From contig NZ_CP140255.1 in NCBI RefSeq assembly GCF_034479615.1, forward strand, positions 496,001 to 560,000: 64,000 bases of DNA, given 5' to 3'. Source of the DNA: Vreelandella neptunia (GTDB lineage: Bacteria > Pseudomonadota > Gammaproteobacteria > Pseudomonadales > Halomonadaceae). Shown piece after piece: positions 36,077 to 46,056 of this stretch (within the stretch, counting starts at the first letter, position 1; every line of letters starts with the position of its first letter). The position numbers were made by a program, and so were the translations under genes. The notes beneath the pieces are model-generated. The model was given only the letters and a program-made list of their open reading frames with translations, searched no databases and was not told the origin of the DNA.

Positions 36077-36552
36077 CTCAAGATATTTCGCAACAGCGTT
36101 TACTTGATGCTTGGCGGGAGTGTCAGCGTCATCGGCATTTCATTGACTATGCGTTGTCGTCTTTGCAAGCGTCGCTACCTATTACCGGCGAGCGCCTTAC
36201 GCGACTAAGTGATGCAGAGATCCAAAGCCTGGATCAATTCGTGCTTCGGTTTGGCAAATTGCAGGATGCTATTGGTACGCGATTGCTCCCTTCTGTGCTG
36301 CTGTATTTACAGGAGCCTTATGAGGATCGCCCCATGCTAGATAAGCTTCACCGCTTGGAAAAGCTGGGCTACATCGAAAACAGTGAGCAATGGCAAACGC
36401 TTAGAATACTGCGCAATCGCTTCGCCCATGAATATCCAGATGACCCCGATAAAAATGCGGCGATCCTGATGTTGGCGATTGAGTCAGTAGCCAGTTTGGG
36501 TTCTATTCTGGAGCGCATTGACCAAAAGCTTGCGCTTTCTTCTATCGCGTAA
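36073..36552 (+). CDS. hepT: HEPN-family ribonuclease toxin
   Basis: A 159-residue helical protein. RNRFAHEY (residues 114-121) gives the RX4H catalytic motif plus the downstream Tyr that MntA AMPylates in the characterised Shewanella pair. HEPN toxins cut RNA, often tRNA, as dimers. Coupled to the MNT gene by a four-base overlap. Both proteins look intact. RFGKLQDAIGTRLLP in the middle is also typical of this subfamily. Confidence 0.85.
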   Translation: MTQDISQQRLLDAWRECQRHRHFIDYALSSLQASLPITGERLTRLSDAEIQSLDQFVLRFGKLQDAIGTRLLPSVLLYLQEPYEDRPMLDKLHRLEKLGYIENSEQWQTLRILRNRFAHEYPDDPDKNAAILMLAIESVASLGSILERIDQKLALSSIA

Positions 36553-36708
36553 TCATTTCCTTATAGCCCTGTTCTTATGGCTCTGCTCTTATGACAAAGT
36601 GCCTAGCTGATCAGCGCTACCCTGCTTTATACTCTGCGCCCTTTTCCATTCTCGTTAGTTCTTGTTTTAACTTTTTCACTCTTGGCTTTTTCACCCTCTG
36701 GAGCGCGG

Positions 36709-37482
36709 ATGTCTGTTTTTGAAAGCTCTGTCGATAAAACCGCTGTGAATGATCGCTCTGTTGTTGGCTCGGGAGATAATTCAGCCACCGAGTATCCGCG
36801 TCCGCCGCGCCGCGAGTTCAAGGCGCGGGGCAGTTTTGTCACCCGCTGCGATCACTGCCAGCTACCCATACTGAATTGCCTGTGCCCCTATCAGGTGAAG
36901 GCGGAGAGCCATGCTCAGGTCTGGCTAATAACGCATCCGATAGAGCACTTTAAGCCGACCAATACCGGGCGCTTGATTCGCGATGTGATCACGACGACCC
37001 AGGTGTTTACTTGGTACCGCACGGCGCCGGATGCTCAGTTAGCTGAGTTGCTAAAAGACCCGCGTTACGCGCCCTTTGTGATCTTTCCGGATGATCAGCC
37101 CGATTACGCGGATCGGGTGGTGGGTATCGACGCGGTTCACTCGGCGAAAGAGCAGGCGCGCATTCCGGTGTTTATCATTCTGGATGGCACTTGGCGCCAG
37201 GCGCGGCGTATGTTCCGTAAAAGCGCCTATCTGGATGCGTTGCCTGTGCTGCCATTGCGAACCGAGCGCGAGACGCGCTACCGGCTGCGCAAACCGGCGT
37301 CAAAAGCACACCTTTGTACTGCGGAAGTGGCTATCGAGCTGCTGCGCCAGGGCGGGGATACGGTTGCTGCGGACGTGCTGGATGACTACTTTGAGGTGTT
37401 TAACGATAGTTACGCGGCGAGCCGATTGCATCATAAAATCGACCCGCCTACTGCAGCGATGCGGCGCCTAGCCGCCAAATAG
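36709..37482 (+). CDS. tapT: DTW-domain tRNA-uridine aminocarboxypropyltransferase
   Basis: A 257-residue protein resembling YfiP/TapT. CDHCQLPILNCLCP near residue 48 is the metal-binding motif, HPIEHFKPTNTGRLI is the SAM-site signature, and FIILDGTWRQARRMF holds the DTW-like box (here DGTW). TapT makes acp3U at position 47 of tRNAs. The ATG at 36709 has GGAG upstream; a TTG 27 bases earlier is less likely. The last 15 bases overlap the convergent TraB gene. Confidence 0.87.
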   Translation: MSVFESSVDKTAVNDRSVVGSGDNSATEYPRPPRREFKARGSFVTRCDHCQLPILNCLCPYQVKAESHAQVWLITHPIEHFKPTNTGRLIRDVITTTQVFTWYRTAPDAQLAELLKDPRYAPFVIFPDDQPDYADRVVGIDAVHSAKEQARIPVFIILDGTWRQARRMFRKSAYLDALPVLPLRTERETRYRLRKPASKAHLCTAEVAIELLRQGGDTVAADVLDDYFEVFNDSYAASRLHHKIDPPTAAMRRLAAK

Positions 37483-38742
37483 AGCGCCGGCAATTCGGAA
37501 TCCGGCCACCCAAGTGCCCACCGCGGAGCCTAGCGTGGCGAGAATAAACACCAGCAGAGTGCGCGATACGCGGTTTTGCCACCAGCCTTTCAACTGCGTG
37601 ACATCGTGGCGTAGCGATGAAAAATCGCGCACTTTGGGTTTGCGCATATAGAGCTCAACCCCGGCGGCCACAAAGCCAGCGCCGATGGTGGGGTTCAGCG
37701 AGGTGAGCGGTGCGGCAAAGAAGGTAGCAATCACTGTCACCGGGTGGGCCATGGCGATAATCGTTGCACCGCCCGAGAGAATGCCGTTAATCAAGAACCA
37801 CTCAAGCACCAGTTGCCAACCAAGATCAGTGTTTCGCGAAAAACCAATCGCAAAGCCGGTAAGCACCAACGCGGTAATCAGCCACGGCAGTGCTTTCCAA
37901 AGCTTGGATGGCGGCGGGGTGGCCTCAAGCGATTCGCGCTCTACCTTTGGCTCGGCGGGCAGCGGGGCTTCAAGGTGCTCGCCGGTGCCTTTGAGATGGC
38001 CTGCGCCGAGCACTATTAGCACGTGTTGGTAACGCCCCGGTGGCGCCTCTTCAGCTAAGCGTAACGCCATATAGCGGTCACGCTCGCGAATCAGTGGGGT
38101 ATACAGCGCTTCCGACTCAGCGGCAAACTCGTTGAAGGTGGCTTCCAGCATATCGCCTTCTTTGAGTTTTTCGATATCTTCTTTAGAGACATCCTGTCGA
38201 GAGAGCACGCTGCCGATAAGGCCTGAAAACAGCGAGAAGCGCTGCCACCAGGGTACATTGCTGTAAATGCGTTTTAGCGTTATGCCGACATCACGGTCGA
38301 CGAGCATCAGCGGCAGCTTCAGTCGGTTAGCTTCCTCAACTGCCGCACGCATTTCGGCCCCCGGCTGGATGCCGGACTGATCGGCAATCCGTTGCTGAAA
38401 GGCACCCAGTGCCAGGCTCGCAGCGACCATGCCCGCTTTGCCTTCTCTGAACACCTGAAACAGATCCTGCTCGCCCATGGCATCCGGGTTGGACATGCTG
38501 TGATGGCGAGCGTCGCAGAGCTCAATCGCCACTGCATCAAAAGCCCCGCTATCGAGTAGGGCTCGCACATCGTCGGCGCTTTCCGCCGACACATGAGCCG
38601 TGCCCAGCAGGGTGTAGCGTGTTTCGCCAACAGTGAACGTTTTTAACGGCCCACTGGTAGCTGGCAGCGAAGTCGGGTTTTCAGCCAGCGACTCCGCTTC
38701 AGCGTTGGGCGTTTCGTCGTGAGATGTATCTTTGTGGTTCAT
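37468..38742 (-). CDS. TraB/PrgY-family membrane protein
   Basis: A 424-residue protein. The TraB domain (about 35-250) shows LLGTAHVSAESADDV with the conserved GTAH and, later, LIVLGAGHLKGTGEHL. The last 140 residues hold four or more membrane segments. The family includes the enterococcal pheromone shutdown protein PrgY; in proteobacteria its role is unknown, though a metal-dependent protease activity has been proposed for the related GumN fold. The tail overlaps the DTW gene on the other strand. Confidence 0.85.
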   Translation of the reverse strand: MNHKDTSHDETPNAEAESLAENPTSLPATSGPLKTFTVGETRYTLLGTAHVSAESADDVRALLDSGAFDAVAIELCDARHHSMSNPDAMGEQDLFQVFREGKAGMVAASLALGAFQQRIADQSGIQPGAEMRAAVEEANRLKLPLMLVDRDVGITLKRIYSNVPWWQRFSLFSGLIGSVLSRQDVSKEDIEKLKEGDMLEATFNEFAAESEALYTPLIRERDRYMALRLAEEAPPGRYQHVLIVLGAGHLKGTGEHLEAPLPAEPKVERESLEATPPPSKLWKALPWLITALVLTGFAIGFSRNTDLGWQLVLEWFLINGILSGGATIIAMAHPVTVIATFFAAPLTSLNPTIGAGFVAAGVELYMRKPKVRDFSSLRHDVTQLKGWWQNRVSRTLLVFILATLGSAVGTWVAGFRIAGALFGG

Positions 38743-38785
38743 TAACAGCTCTCAAATCGGTCAATAAGGGGCAGGCGTGAAGCGC

Positions 38786-40234
38786 TTAACGCCGCCAGAA
38801 AGCGGGGGTAAACAGCACTAGAACCGTAAAAATTTCCAGGCGTCCAAGCAGCATGGCGAGTACCAGGATCCATTTCGCTATACTGGGCATGTCGCCGTAA
38901 TGGGTGTGGGATTCACCCAGTGCAGGGCCTAAGTTGTTGAGGGCAGAGCCCACCGTCGACCACGCGGTCACCTGATCAACCCCGGTCGCCATCACTCCCA
39001 CCAGCATTAAAAAGAACAGCATTACGTAAACCGAAAAGAACCCCCAGACCGCTTGAGCAATGCTGTCGGGAACGCTGACCTTGCCCACTTTGACCGCAAT
39101 CACCGCATTAGGGTGGATCAGCCGCATGATTTCGCGCATGCCCTGTTTTATGATCAAAATAATCCGAATCACCTTCATGCCGCCACCGGTCGAGCCGGAA
39201 CAGCCCCCAACGAACGCGGCCACAAACAGTAGAAAGGGCAGCGCACCGGGCCACATGGAGAAGTCGGCGACGCTAAAGCCTGCGGTGGTGGCCACAGAGA
39301 CCACCTGGAAAACGCCGTGGCGAAGGCCGCGCACGGTGTCATAGGTGTCTGTCAGCCAGAGTGAAAGCACGGTGATCACACTCAGGGCGAGCAGAAATAG
39401 CATCAAAAAGCGCGCTTCGGGGTCGTGAAAATAGTGCATCAGGCTTTTTTCACGCCAAGCGATAAAGTGCAGGCTAAAGCTGAACGCTGAAATCAACATA
39501 AAGCCTACGCATATCATCTCGATGGTAGCGCTATCGAAATAACCGATGCTGGCGTCGTATGTGGAGAAGCCACCGATAGCGACAGTCGAAAAGCTATGGC
39601 TCAAGGCATCGAACCAGCTCATGCCCGCTAACATATAGGCGATCATGCAGGCCAGGGTGAGCGTGGCGTAGATGTACCACAGCGCCTTGGCGGTTTCGGT
39701 GATACGCGGTGTTAGCTTGGAGTCTTTTAGTGGCCCAGGGATCTCGGTGCGATACAGCGCCATACCGCCCACGCCAAGGGTGGGCAAAATGGCAACGGCT
39801 AGCACCACGATCCCCATGCCGCCCAGCCACTGGAGCTGCTGGCGATAGTAGAGAATCGATTCGGGTAAAAAGTCGATGCCGGTAATCACCGTGGCGCCGG
39901 TAGTGGTCAAGCCGGAAAACGACTCGAATACCGCATCGGTGATGCCCAGCGAGCCTTCGCCGAATAGCATCAGCGGCAGCGAGCCGAACAGCGCCAGCAC
40001 GGTCCAGAACATTGCGGCAATAATAAAGCCGTCGCGGATGCGCAGCTCTTTTTGCGAGCGTCGATTGGGAAGGTAAAGCAGTAATCCCGTTGCTACCGAA
40101 ATCGCAATGCCGCTAATAAAGGCGCTCCACACGCCGTCGCGAAACCAGAGTGAAATCAGCGTTGGGGGGAGCATGGTAAGGCTGAACAGCATCAGCAACA
40201 GCCCCAAAATGCGCAAAATAACCCGCAGACTCAT
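38786..40234 (-). CDS. trkH: Trk potassium uptake membrane subunit
   Basis: A 482-residue channel with about ten membrane segments. The four pore loops can be read as SGLTTTGATVITG, VAIGGFSTYD, ATTAGFSVADF and NNLGPALGES, each with the conserved filter Gly. With TrkA it forms the main constitutive K+ uptake route, needed early in the response to high salt. It follows trkA by 52 bases on the same strand. Confidence 0.95.
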   Translation of the reverse strand: MSLRVILRILGLLLMLFSLTMLPPTLISLWFRDGVWSAFISGIAISVATGLLLYLPNRRSQKELRIRDGFIIAAMFWTVLALFGSLPLMLFGEGSLGITDAVFESFSGLTTTGATVITGIDFLPESILYYRQQLQWLGGMGIVVLAVAILPTLGVGGMALYRTEIPGPLKDSKLTPRITETAKALWYIYATLTLACMIAYMLAGMSWFDALSHSFSTVAIGGFSTYDASIGYFDSATIEMICVGFMLISAFSFSLHFIAWREKSLMHYFHDPEARFLMLFLLALSVITVLSLWLTDTYDTVRGLRHGVFQVVSVATTAGFSVADFSMWPGALPFLLFVAAFVGGCSGSTGGGMKVIRIILIIKQGMREIMRLIHPNAVIAVKVGKVSVPDSIAQAVWGFFSVYVMLFFLMLVGVMATGVDQVTAWSTVGSALNNLGPALGESHTHYGDMPSIAKWILVLAMLLGRLEIFTVLVLFTPAFWRR

Positions 40235-40286
40235 GGTTGTCGCATGCTCCTGTTATTTGCAGCCAGTGGTCGTGGCGCGAGGGTTA

Positions 40287-41660
40287 TCAAAAGAACGTCA
40301 AGCCGACCTGGAACAGGCGCTCCACGTCGCGAATGCGGCGCTTGTCGATCACGAATAGAATCACGTGGTCACCGCTCTCAACCATCACATCGCCGTGGGC
40401 GATGATGACCTCTTTGCCGCGCACAATCGCACCGATGGTGGTGCCGTCGGGCAGTGCGATATCGCGGATGGTACGGCCCACCACTTTTGATGACTGCTTA
40501 TCGCCGTGGGCGATGGCTTCAATGGCCTCGGCGGCGCCCCGGCGCAGCGAGTGGACGTTGACGATATCGCCCCGGCGCACGTGGGTCAGCAGGCTGCCAA
40601 TGGTCGCCTGTTGGGGAGAAATAGCGATATCGATCTCGCCCCCCTGCACCAAGTCCACATAGGCGGCGTTGTTGATCAGCGTCAGCACCTTTTTGGCGCC
40701 TAGGCGTTTGGCGAGCAGCGACGACATGATATTGACCTCGTCGTCGTTGGTCAGCGCGCAGAAGATATCGCACTCTTCGATATTCTCCTCTTCCAGCAGA
40801 CGCTTGCTGGTGGCGCTGCCGTGGAGCACCACGGTGCGATCCAGCCGCTCAGAGAGGGTGGTGCAGCGCTCCAGGCTGTGCTCGATGATCTTGACCTGGT
40901 GGCTATGCTCCAGGTGTTCGGCCAGGCGCTCGCCGATATTGCCACCCCCGGCGATCACCACGCGGCGGAAGTCCCGCTCGACCCTCCGTAGCTCGCTCAT
41001 TACCGCACGAATATCCCGGCGGGCGGCGAGGAAGAACACCTCGTCGTCGGCTTCGATGACCGTATCACCACGGGGAATAATCGGTCGGTTACGGCGGTAA
41101 ATGGCGGCTACGCGGGTGTCCACGTTGGGCATATGGCGGCGCAGAAAAGCCAAATCCTGGCCCACCAGCGGGCCGCCGTAGAACGCTTTCACCGCGACCA
41201 GCTGTACCAGGCCACCGGCAAACTCCAGCACCTGCAGGGCACCGGGGTGCTCGATCAGGCGGCGCACATGGTCGGTAACCACCTGCTCGGGGCTGATCAG
41301 TACATCAATGGGGATCGCTTCGTGGGCAAAAAGGCCTTTACGGGTCAAATACGCCGTGGCGCGCACCCGGGCAATTTTGGTCGGCGTGCGAAACAGCGTA
41401 TGGGCGACCTGGCAGGCGATCATATTGATCTCGTCGCTATTGGTGACAGCGATCAACATATCGGCGTCTTCGCAGCCCGCCTGGCGCAACACTATCGGGT
41501 AGGAACCCGCCCCGGTGACGGTGCGGATATCGATTTTGGTGTGCAGCTCGCGCAGTTTTTTGGCGTCAGTATCAACGACGGTGATGTCGTTCTCCTCGCG
41601 GGCGAGGTGTTCAGCCAGTGTGCCGCCGACCTGGCCGGCGCCGAGAATGATGATTTTCAT
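40287..41660 (-). CDS. trkA: Trk system NAD-binding regulatory subunit
   Basis: A 457-residue cytoplasmic protein with two tandem RCK units. The first begins [20 protein letters not shown]; the second has [20 protein letters not shown] near residue 234. Both bind NAD(H). TrkA gates the TrkH channel. It is transcribed ahead of trkH. Confidence 0.96.
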   Translation of the reverse strand: MKIIILGAGQVGGTLAEHLAREENDITVVDTDAKKLRELHTKIDIRTVTGAGSYPIVLRQAGCEDADMLIAVTNSDEINMIACQVAHTLFRTPTKIARVRATAYLTRKGLFAHEAIPIDVLISPEQVVTDHVRRLIEHPGALQVLEFAGGLVQLVAVKAFYGGPLVGQDLAFLRRHMPNVDTRVAAIYRRNRPIIPRGDTVIEADDEVFFLAARRDIRAVMSELRRVERDFRRVVIAGGGNIGERLAEHLEHSHQVKIIEHSLERCTTLSERLDRTVVLHGSATSKRLLEEENIEECDIFCALTNDDEVNIMSSLLAKRLGAKKVLTLINNAAYVDLVQGGEIDIAISPQQATIGSLLTHVRRGDIVNVHSLRRGAAEAIEAIAHGDKQSSKVVGRTIRDIALPDGTTIGAIVRGKEVIIAHGDVMVESGDHVILFVIDKRRIRDVERLFQVGLTFF

Positions 41661-41752
41661 TGCTGAGCATCGGTTCCATTAAAAGCGCCAGCGCGCGATG
41701 TTGTTGAGACCATACCCTGAGATCGGGACGGTCTATCATGCGCTGCAATAAA

Positions 41753-41782
41753 GACGGCGGCCAGTGTAAACCAGCCGCCGTC
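41753..41782 (-). terminator. Rho-independent terminator after dodecin
   Basis: Stem GACGGCGGC / GCCGCCGTC with a 12-base loop, followed on the minus strand by TTTATT. It closes the leftward unit ending in the dodecin gene. Confidence 0.65.
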
Positions 41783-41798
41783 GAAAAGCAGGTGAGGA

Positions 41799-42005
41799 TT
41801 ATTCTAGCGTAAAGCCGACTTTAACCGTGACCTGCCAGTGGGCCACCTGGCCGTCTTCAATATGGCCACGGGTATCGACAACTTCCAGCCAGCGCATGTG
41901 CTTAATAGTCTCTGACGCCTTGGCCAGAGCGTTCTGAACCGCTTCTTCAATACCCTTCTCGGAAGAGCCGGTCAGTTCCACGTGCTTATAAGTATGATGA
42001 CTCAT
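41799..42005 (-). CDS. Dodecin-family flavin-binding protein
   Basis: A 68-residue protein fitting dodecin throughout: [20 protein letters not shown] and the flavin-contacting [20 protein letters not shown]. Dodecins form 12-subunit shells that store and buffer flavins. An excellent AAGGAGG site precedes the start. It lies 49 bases after rsmB. Confidence 0.93.
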   Translation of the reverse strand: MSHHTYKHVELTGSSEKGIEEAVQNALAKASETIKHMRWLEVVDTRGHIEDGQVAHWQVTVKVGFTLE

Positions 42006-42054
42006 AGTACCTCCTTCCTTGTCATAAATTCACTGCCTCGGCATCAGTGAGCGC

Positions 42055-43389
42055 CTAGGCAGTGCGCTTCTCTAGTCTGGCATAAAAAAAGCCATCGTGA
42101 CTGCTCTGGGCCGGAAACAGCTGGCGACCTGCACCGCTGGCAATGCCCCAGGCAACGTCGTTAGGCGTGGTGACATGGGCGTCAGGGGTGCGGGCGAGAA
42201 ACGCCTCAATCTGCTCACTGTTCTCCTCCGGCAGTACCGAACAGGTGGCATACAGCAGGATGCCGCCCTCGCGCAGCATCGGCCAAAGATTGTCTAACAG
42301 CTGGCGTTGAAGCTTGGCCAGCGGCCGGATATCGTCTTTGCGCCGCAGCTTCTTGATATCCGGGTGGCGGCGGATAACGCCGGTGCCAGAGCAAGGGGCG
42401 TCGAGCAGGATGGCATCAAACGGTGTGCCGCTCCACCAGTCGCGCTCGGTGGCATCGGCGTGTTCGAGTACCGCCTCAACGCCGAGACGGCTAAGGGTGT
42501 CCTCCACCCGCGCTAAGCGCTGGTTATCGCTATCGATAGCCGTTAGGGCAATATCAAACTGCTCTAGCAAATGAGCCGTTTTACCGCCGGGGGCGCAGCA
42601 GGCATCGAGTACACGTGCACCTGGTCGTGGCGCCAGTGCGGGGCCAAGTAGTGCCGCAGAGAGTTGGGCGGCTTCATCCTGAACGCTAACGTGGCCCTCT
42701 TCAAAGCCGGGCAGCGCGGTCACATCGCAGGGTGTTTCCAGGGTGATAGCGTCAGGGGCATGGGGGCATAAGTGGCCGTTCAAGCCCTGTTCGGTGAGCA
42801 TACCCAAATAGGCTTCACGGTCGTTGTGGTGCTGATTCACCCTTAACGTCATGGGGCCGGCGTGATTGTTGGCTTCGATGATATCGCGCCACTGCTCTGG
42901 CCACGCCTGGCGCAAGGCGTTAAGCAGCCAGGGCGGATGCTCTAACGCGACGCTTTCATCCCGGTCTACCTGGGCCTGGAGCGCCTCGGATTCGCGCTGT
43001 AGCCGCCGCAAGCAACCATTTAAGACGCGGGTAGCCCACTCCTTATTCAGTAAGCGCGCAGCGCCAGCGGTTTCGCCTACCGCCGCGTGGGCGGGAATGC
43101 GCATGTAGAGCAGCTGGTAAATACCCAGCAACAGAAGCGCCTGAACATCGCTATCGCGCTTTTTAAACGGCTGCTTAAGCAGCACGCCCGCTAAAGCTTC
43201 CAGACGCGGCAAGCGACGGCAGGTGCCGAAGCAGAGCTCTTTGAGAAGTCCGCGGTCGCGAGCCACCACGCTGTGCTCATCCAGCCCCGCCAGGGAGCCC
43301 TGGTCGCTGAGCACCGGGGCCAGCGCGCGGGCCGCAGCGGCGCGGACTTCCTGACCACTGCCGCCTTGGGGGGAGCGCTTTTGGCTCAT
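42055..43389 (-). CDS. rsmB: 16S rRNA m5C967 methyltransferase
   Basis: A 444-residue protein with an N-terminal NusB-like domain (about 10-140) and a C-terminal SAM methyltransferase. [18 protein letters not shown] is motif I; the two catalytic cysteines are in [16 protein letters not shown] and [15 protein letters not shown]. It methylates C967 of 16S rRNA. It overlaps fmt by four bases, the usual arrangement. Confidence 0.95.
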   Translation of the reverse strand: MSQKRSPQGGSGQEVRAAAARALAPVLSDQGSLAGLDEHSVVARDRGLLKELCFGTCRRLPRLEALAGVLLKQPFKKRDSDVQALLLLGIYQLLYMRIPAHAAVGETAGAARLLNKEWATRVLNGCLRRLQRESEALQAQVDRDESVALEHPPWLLNALRQAWPEQWRDIIEANNHAGPMTLRVNQHHNDREAYLGMLTEQGLNGHLCPHAPDAITLETPCDVTALPGFEEGHVSVQDEAAQLSAALLGPALAPRPGARVLDACCAPGGKTAHLLEQFDIALTAIDSDNQRLARVEDTLSRLGVEAVLEHADATERDWWSGTPFDAILLDAPCSGTGVIRRHPDIKKLRRKDDIRPLAKLQRQLLDNLWPMLREGGILLYATCSVLPEENSEQIEAFLARTPDAHVTTPNDVAWGIASGAGRQLFPAQSSHDGFFYARLEKRTA

Positions 43390-44402
43390 GGTGTTTCTCC
43401 TTCGCTGGCTTGCGCCGCAGAATTTTTAAAACGAGCATCAAGACGAGCACCAAGACGTGTGCCGGTAGCAAGGCGCGCGTGGCGCGCATTCAGTAAGTCA
43501 CGTACGTCCATGGCTTTACCGCCGGGCAGCTGTGCTCTGGTCACACAAAGTACCTCGCGGCCGTTTGGGCCACAGGCAATCCGCAGATAATCGTCGCCGT
43601 GATCGAGTAGCGTGCCGGGCTCGCAGGGTGGCTGCTCGCCCTCTTCTACGTGCGCCATGAGCAAACGTAGGCGCTCCTCACCTAACGCGCACCAGGCCAC
43701 CGGCCAGGGGTTAAAGGCGCGAATTTTACTGGCTAACTGCTGAGCGGGCTGGGCAAAGTCGAGCTCGGCTTCCGCTTTGCTCAGTTTGGCGGCATAGGTT
43801 ACGCCCTCTTCGGGCTGAGGCGTTGCCTGCGCGGTGCCGGTGGCCAGGGCATCCAGCGTGTTGATCAGCGCATTGGCACCTTGAATGGCGAGGCGGTCAT
43901 GCAAATCGCCGCCGGTGGTGCGGGCGGTAATGGGTGAGCGCACTTCCGTGAGCATCGCACCGGTATCCAGGCCAGCATCCATCTGCATGATGGTCACACC
44001 CGATACGCGATCACCTGCTTCGATCGCCCGCTGAATAGGGGCAGCGCCGCGCCAACGGGGCAGCAGCGAAGCGTGAACGTTAACGCAGCCGAGACGCGGT
44101 ATGTCCAACACGGCCTGAGGAAGCAGCAGCCCGTAGGCCACAACGACCATGATGTCGGCATTGAGCGCGGCCAGCTCGGCTTGAGCCTCGGGCTGCTTTA
44201 GCGTCTGAGGCTGATAGACAGGCAGGCTGTGTTCCAGAGCCAGCTGTTTGACCGGGCTGGGCGTTAGCTTACGACCGCGACCCGCAGGGCGGTCTGGCTG
44301 GGTATACACCGCCACCACTTCGTGCTGACTTTCCAGTAGCGCGGCAAGACTAGAGGCGGCGAATTCAGGCGTGCCAGCAAAAACAACGCGCAATCGTGAC
44401 AT
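43386..44402 (-). CDS. fmt: Methionyl-tRNA formyltransferase
   Basis: A 338-residue enzyme. [20 protein letters not shown] opens the formyltransferase fold and [20 protein letters not shown] carries the active-site Asn-His and the SLLP signature. It formylates the initiator methionyl-tRNA. A short C-terminal extension past the OB-like domain is rich in Arg and Ala. It lies between def and rsmB. Confidence 0.96.
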   Translation of the reverse strand: MSRLRVVFAGTPEFAASSLAALLESQHEVVAVYTQPDRPAGRGRKLTPSPVKQLALEHSLPVYQPQTLKQPEAQAELAALNADIMVVVAYGLLLPQAVLDIPRLGCVNVHASLLPRWRGAAPIQRAIEAGDRVSGVTIMQMDAGLDTGAMLTEVRSPITARTTGGDLHDRLAIQGANALINTLDALATGTAQATPQPEEGVTYAAKLSKAEAELDFAQPAQQLASKIRAFNPWPVAWCALGEERLRLLMAHVEEGEQPPCEPGTLLDHGDDYLRIACGPNGREVLCVTRAQLPGGKAMDVRDLLNARHARLATGTRLGARLDARFKNSAAQASEGETP

Positions 44403-44437
44403 ATAAAGAGGGCTACCTGGCTTGAGTAAGAGAAGTG

Positions 44438-44950
44438 TTAGGCGTCCTGCATCTGCTTATGGCGTTTCTGCATTTTCTTGCGGATCCGGTCACGTTTTAG
44501 CGGCGACAAGTAGTCAACAAACAGCACGCCCTCAAGGTGGTCGTACTCGTGCTGAATACAGTGTGCCAGCAGACCCTCTGCCTCTAACTCATAGGCATCG
44601 CCATTACGATCCAGCGCGTTGAGCTGCACCTTAAGGTAGCGCGGCACTTCTGCATAGTGCTCGGGAATCGACAGGCAGCCCTCCGAAAGCAGCTCTTTCT
44701 CGTCGCCAATCGGGGTGTAGCGCGGGTTGATAAGTACCAGCGGCTGGGAGTTATCGTCGCTGACATCCATGACGACAACACGGCGATGGACATCGATCTG
44801 GGTCGCGGCTAGACCGATACCACGGGCGTCATACATGGTCTCCAGCATATCGTCGACGAGCTGGCGTACCTCATCGTCGACGGTTTCCACCGCAGCGGCC
44901 TTGGTGCGCAGGCGCTCATCGGGGAATTCAAGAATAGGAAGTTTGGCCAT
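44438..44950 (-). CDS. def: Peptide deformylase
   Basis: A 170-residue metalloenzyme with all three family motifs: [29 protein letters not shown] with the metal Cys, and [20 protein letters not shown] with the HEYDH metal site. It removes the formyl group that Fmt added. First gene of the def-fmt-rsmB unit, divergent from the dprA-side genes. Confidence 0.97.
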   Translation of the reverse strand: MAKLPILEFPDERLRTKAAAVETVDDEVRQLVDDMLETMYDARGIGLAATQIDVHRRVVVMDVSDDNSQPLVLINPRYTPIGDEKELLSEGCLSIPEHYAEVPRYLKVQLNALDRNGDAYELEAEGLLAHCIQHEYDHLEGVLFVDYLSPLKRDRIRKKMQKRHKQMQDA

Positions 44951-45172
44951 GGCGTTACAATCACCGTTATGCTGAGTCTAAATTAAGTCAAGCTAGGCAG
45001 TGACGAGCGTCTTCTAACCTAGGTACTTTATGATGGGTCACTATATCATGCTGTCAACGTTTCTGGGCATGGGCGCCCTATGCGCAAAGGTTCCAGCAGC
45101 AACATAATGACTGCGCTTATGCAGCGTTTCGACATGGAACTAAGAGTGATGCATTTTATTGGGGAGAGCAGG

Positions 45173-46018
45173 ATGGCGGCAAAACAATACGCCTACCGAA
45201 GGGTTTTGAGTGGTTTGCTGCTGAGTGCAGTGGTGCTGGTGAGTAACAATGCCACCGCTTGGGAGCGTGATCAGGCAGTGATTAAACTCTCGCCGCAGGT
45301 GCGTACCTTACCCCATCGTGAAGCGATCGAGCCTATCGCCTTGGAGGAAGCCCAGGCCTTTTTGCGCGAACACCGGGTTGTCGATGATGCCGAGGCGTTG
45401 CAGGAACTGGCTTACGTAGTGGCGGGAGACGATCGCCGTTTGATCAGCGGCGCGGGAGATCGGTTATACGTGCGTGGTGATGTGCCACGCCATGGTCAGT
45501 TGGGCATCTATCGGCAGTCGGAGCCCTACCTGGCGATGGATGGCATGCCGCTGGGCTTAGAGCTGATTAACGTTGGCATCGCTCGCCACGTCAGCAGTGA
45601 AGGCGATATTGCGCAGCTTGAAATCGTTAGCTCCCATCAGGAAGTAAGGGTTAACGATATTGTACTGCCCTTGGAGGAGCATGAGTTAAACCGTGAGTTT
45701 ATGCCCCGCGCGCCGCTCAATGCGGTTGAAGGACATATTATTGCCGTGCCAGGTGGCGTGCGTTTTATTGGCCGTTTTCAGATCGTTGCGTTGGATCTTG
45801 GCACCCTGGATGGTTTACAGGCGGGACATGTCCTGCGAGTCAATCAGCAGGGTGAGCTGATCAACGACCCACGTACCCAGGAGCTAGTGCAACTGCCCAG
45901 CACAGAAGCGGGCAATGTAATGGTTTTCAAGCCCTATGATCGCGTCAGCTACGCCCTGGTGATGCAGGCCTCTCGGGTGCTGGAAGTGGGCGATGAGGTT
46001 GGGTCAGCGACGAACTAG
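45173..46018 (+). CDS. Exported protein of the dprA-upstream LysM-type family, without a recognisable LysM
   Basis: About 281 residues with a signal peptide of roughly 29 residues (VLSGLLLSAVVLVSNNATA). The ATG at 45173 has GGGGAGAG upstream; the frame opens earlier at 45080, but that would bury the signal peptide. Proteins at this position beside dprA usually begin with a LysM peptidoglycan-binding domain and continue with a region like this one (VEGHIIAVPGGVRFIGRFQI). No LysM motif is visible here. The role, presumably at the cell envelope, is unknown. Confidence 0.75.
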   Translation: MAAKQYAYRRVLSGLLLSAVVLVSNNATAWERDQAVIKLSPQVRTLPHREAIEPIALEEAQAFLREHRVVDDAEALQELAYVVAGDDRRLISGAGDRLYVRGDVPRHGQLGIYRQSEPYLAMDGMPLGLELINVGIARHVSSEGDIAQLEIVSSHQEVRVNDIVLPLEEHELNREFMPRAPLNAVEGHIIAVPGGVRFIGRFQIVALDLGTLDGLQAGHVLRVNQQGELINDPRTQELVQLPSTEAGNVMVFKPYDRVSYALVMQASRVLEVGDEVGSATN

Positions 46019-46056
46019 CGGCCGGTAAATAAAGACGTTTAAAGATAGGAGGGAGT

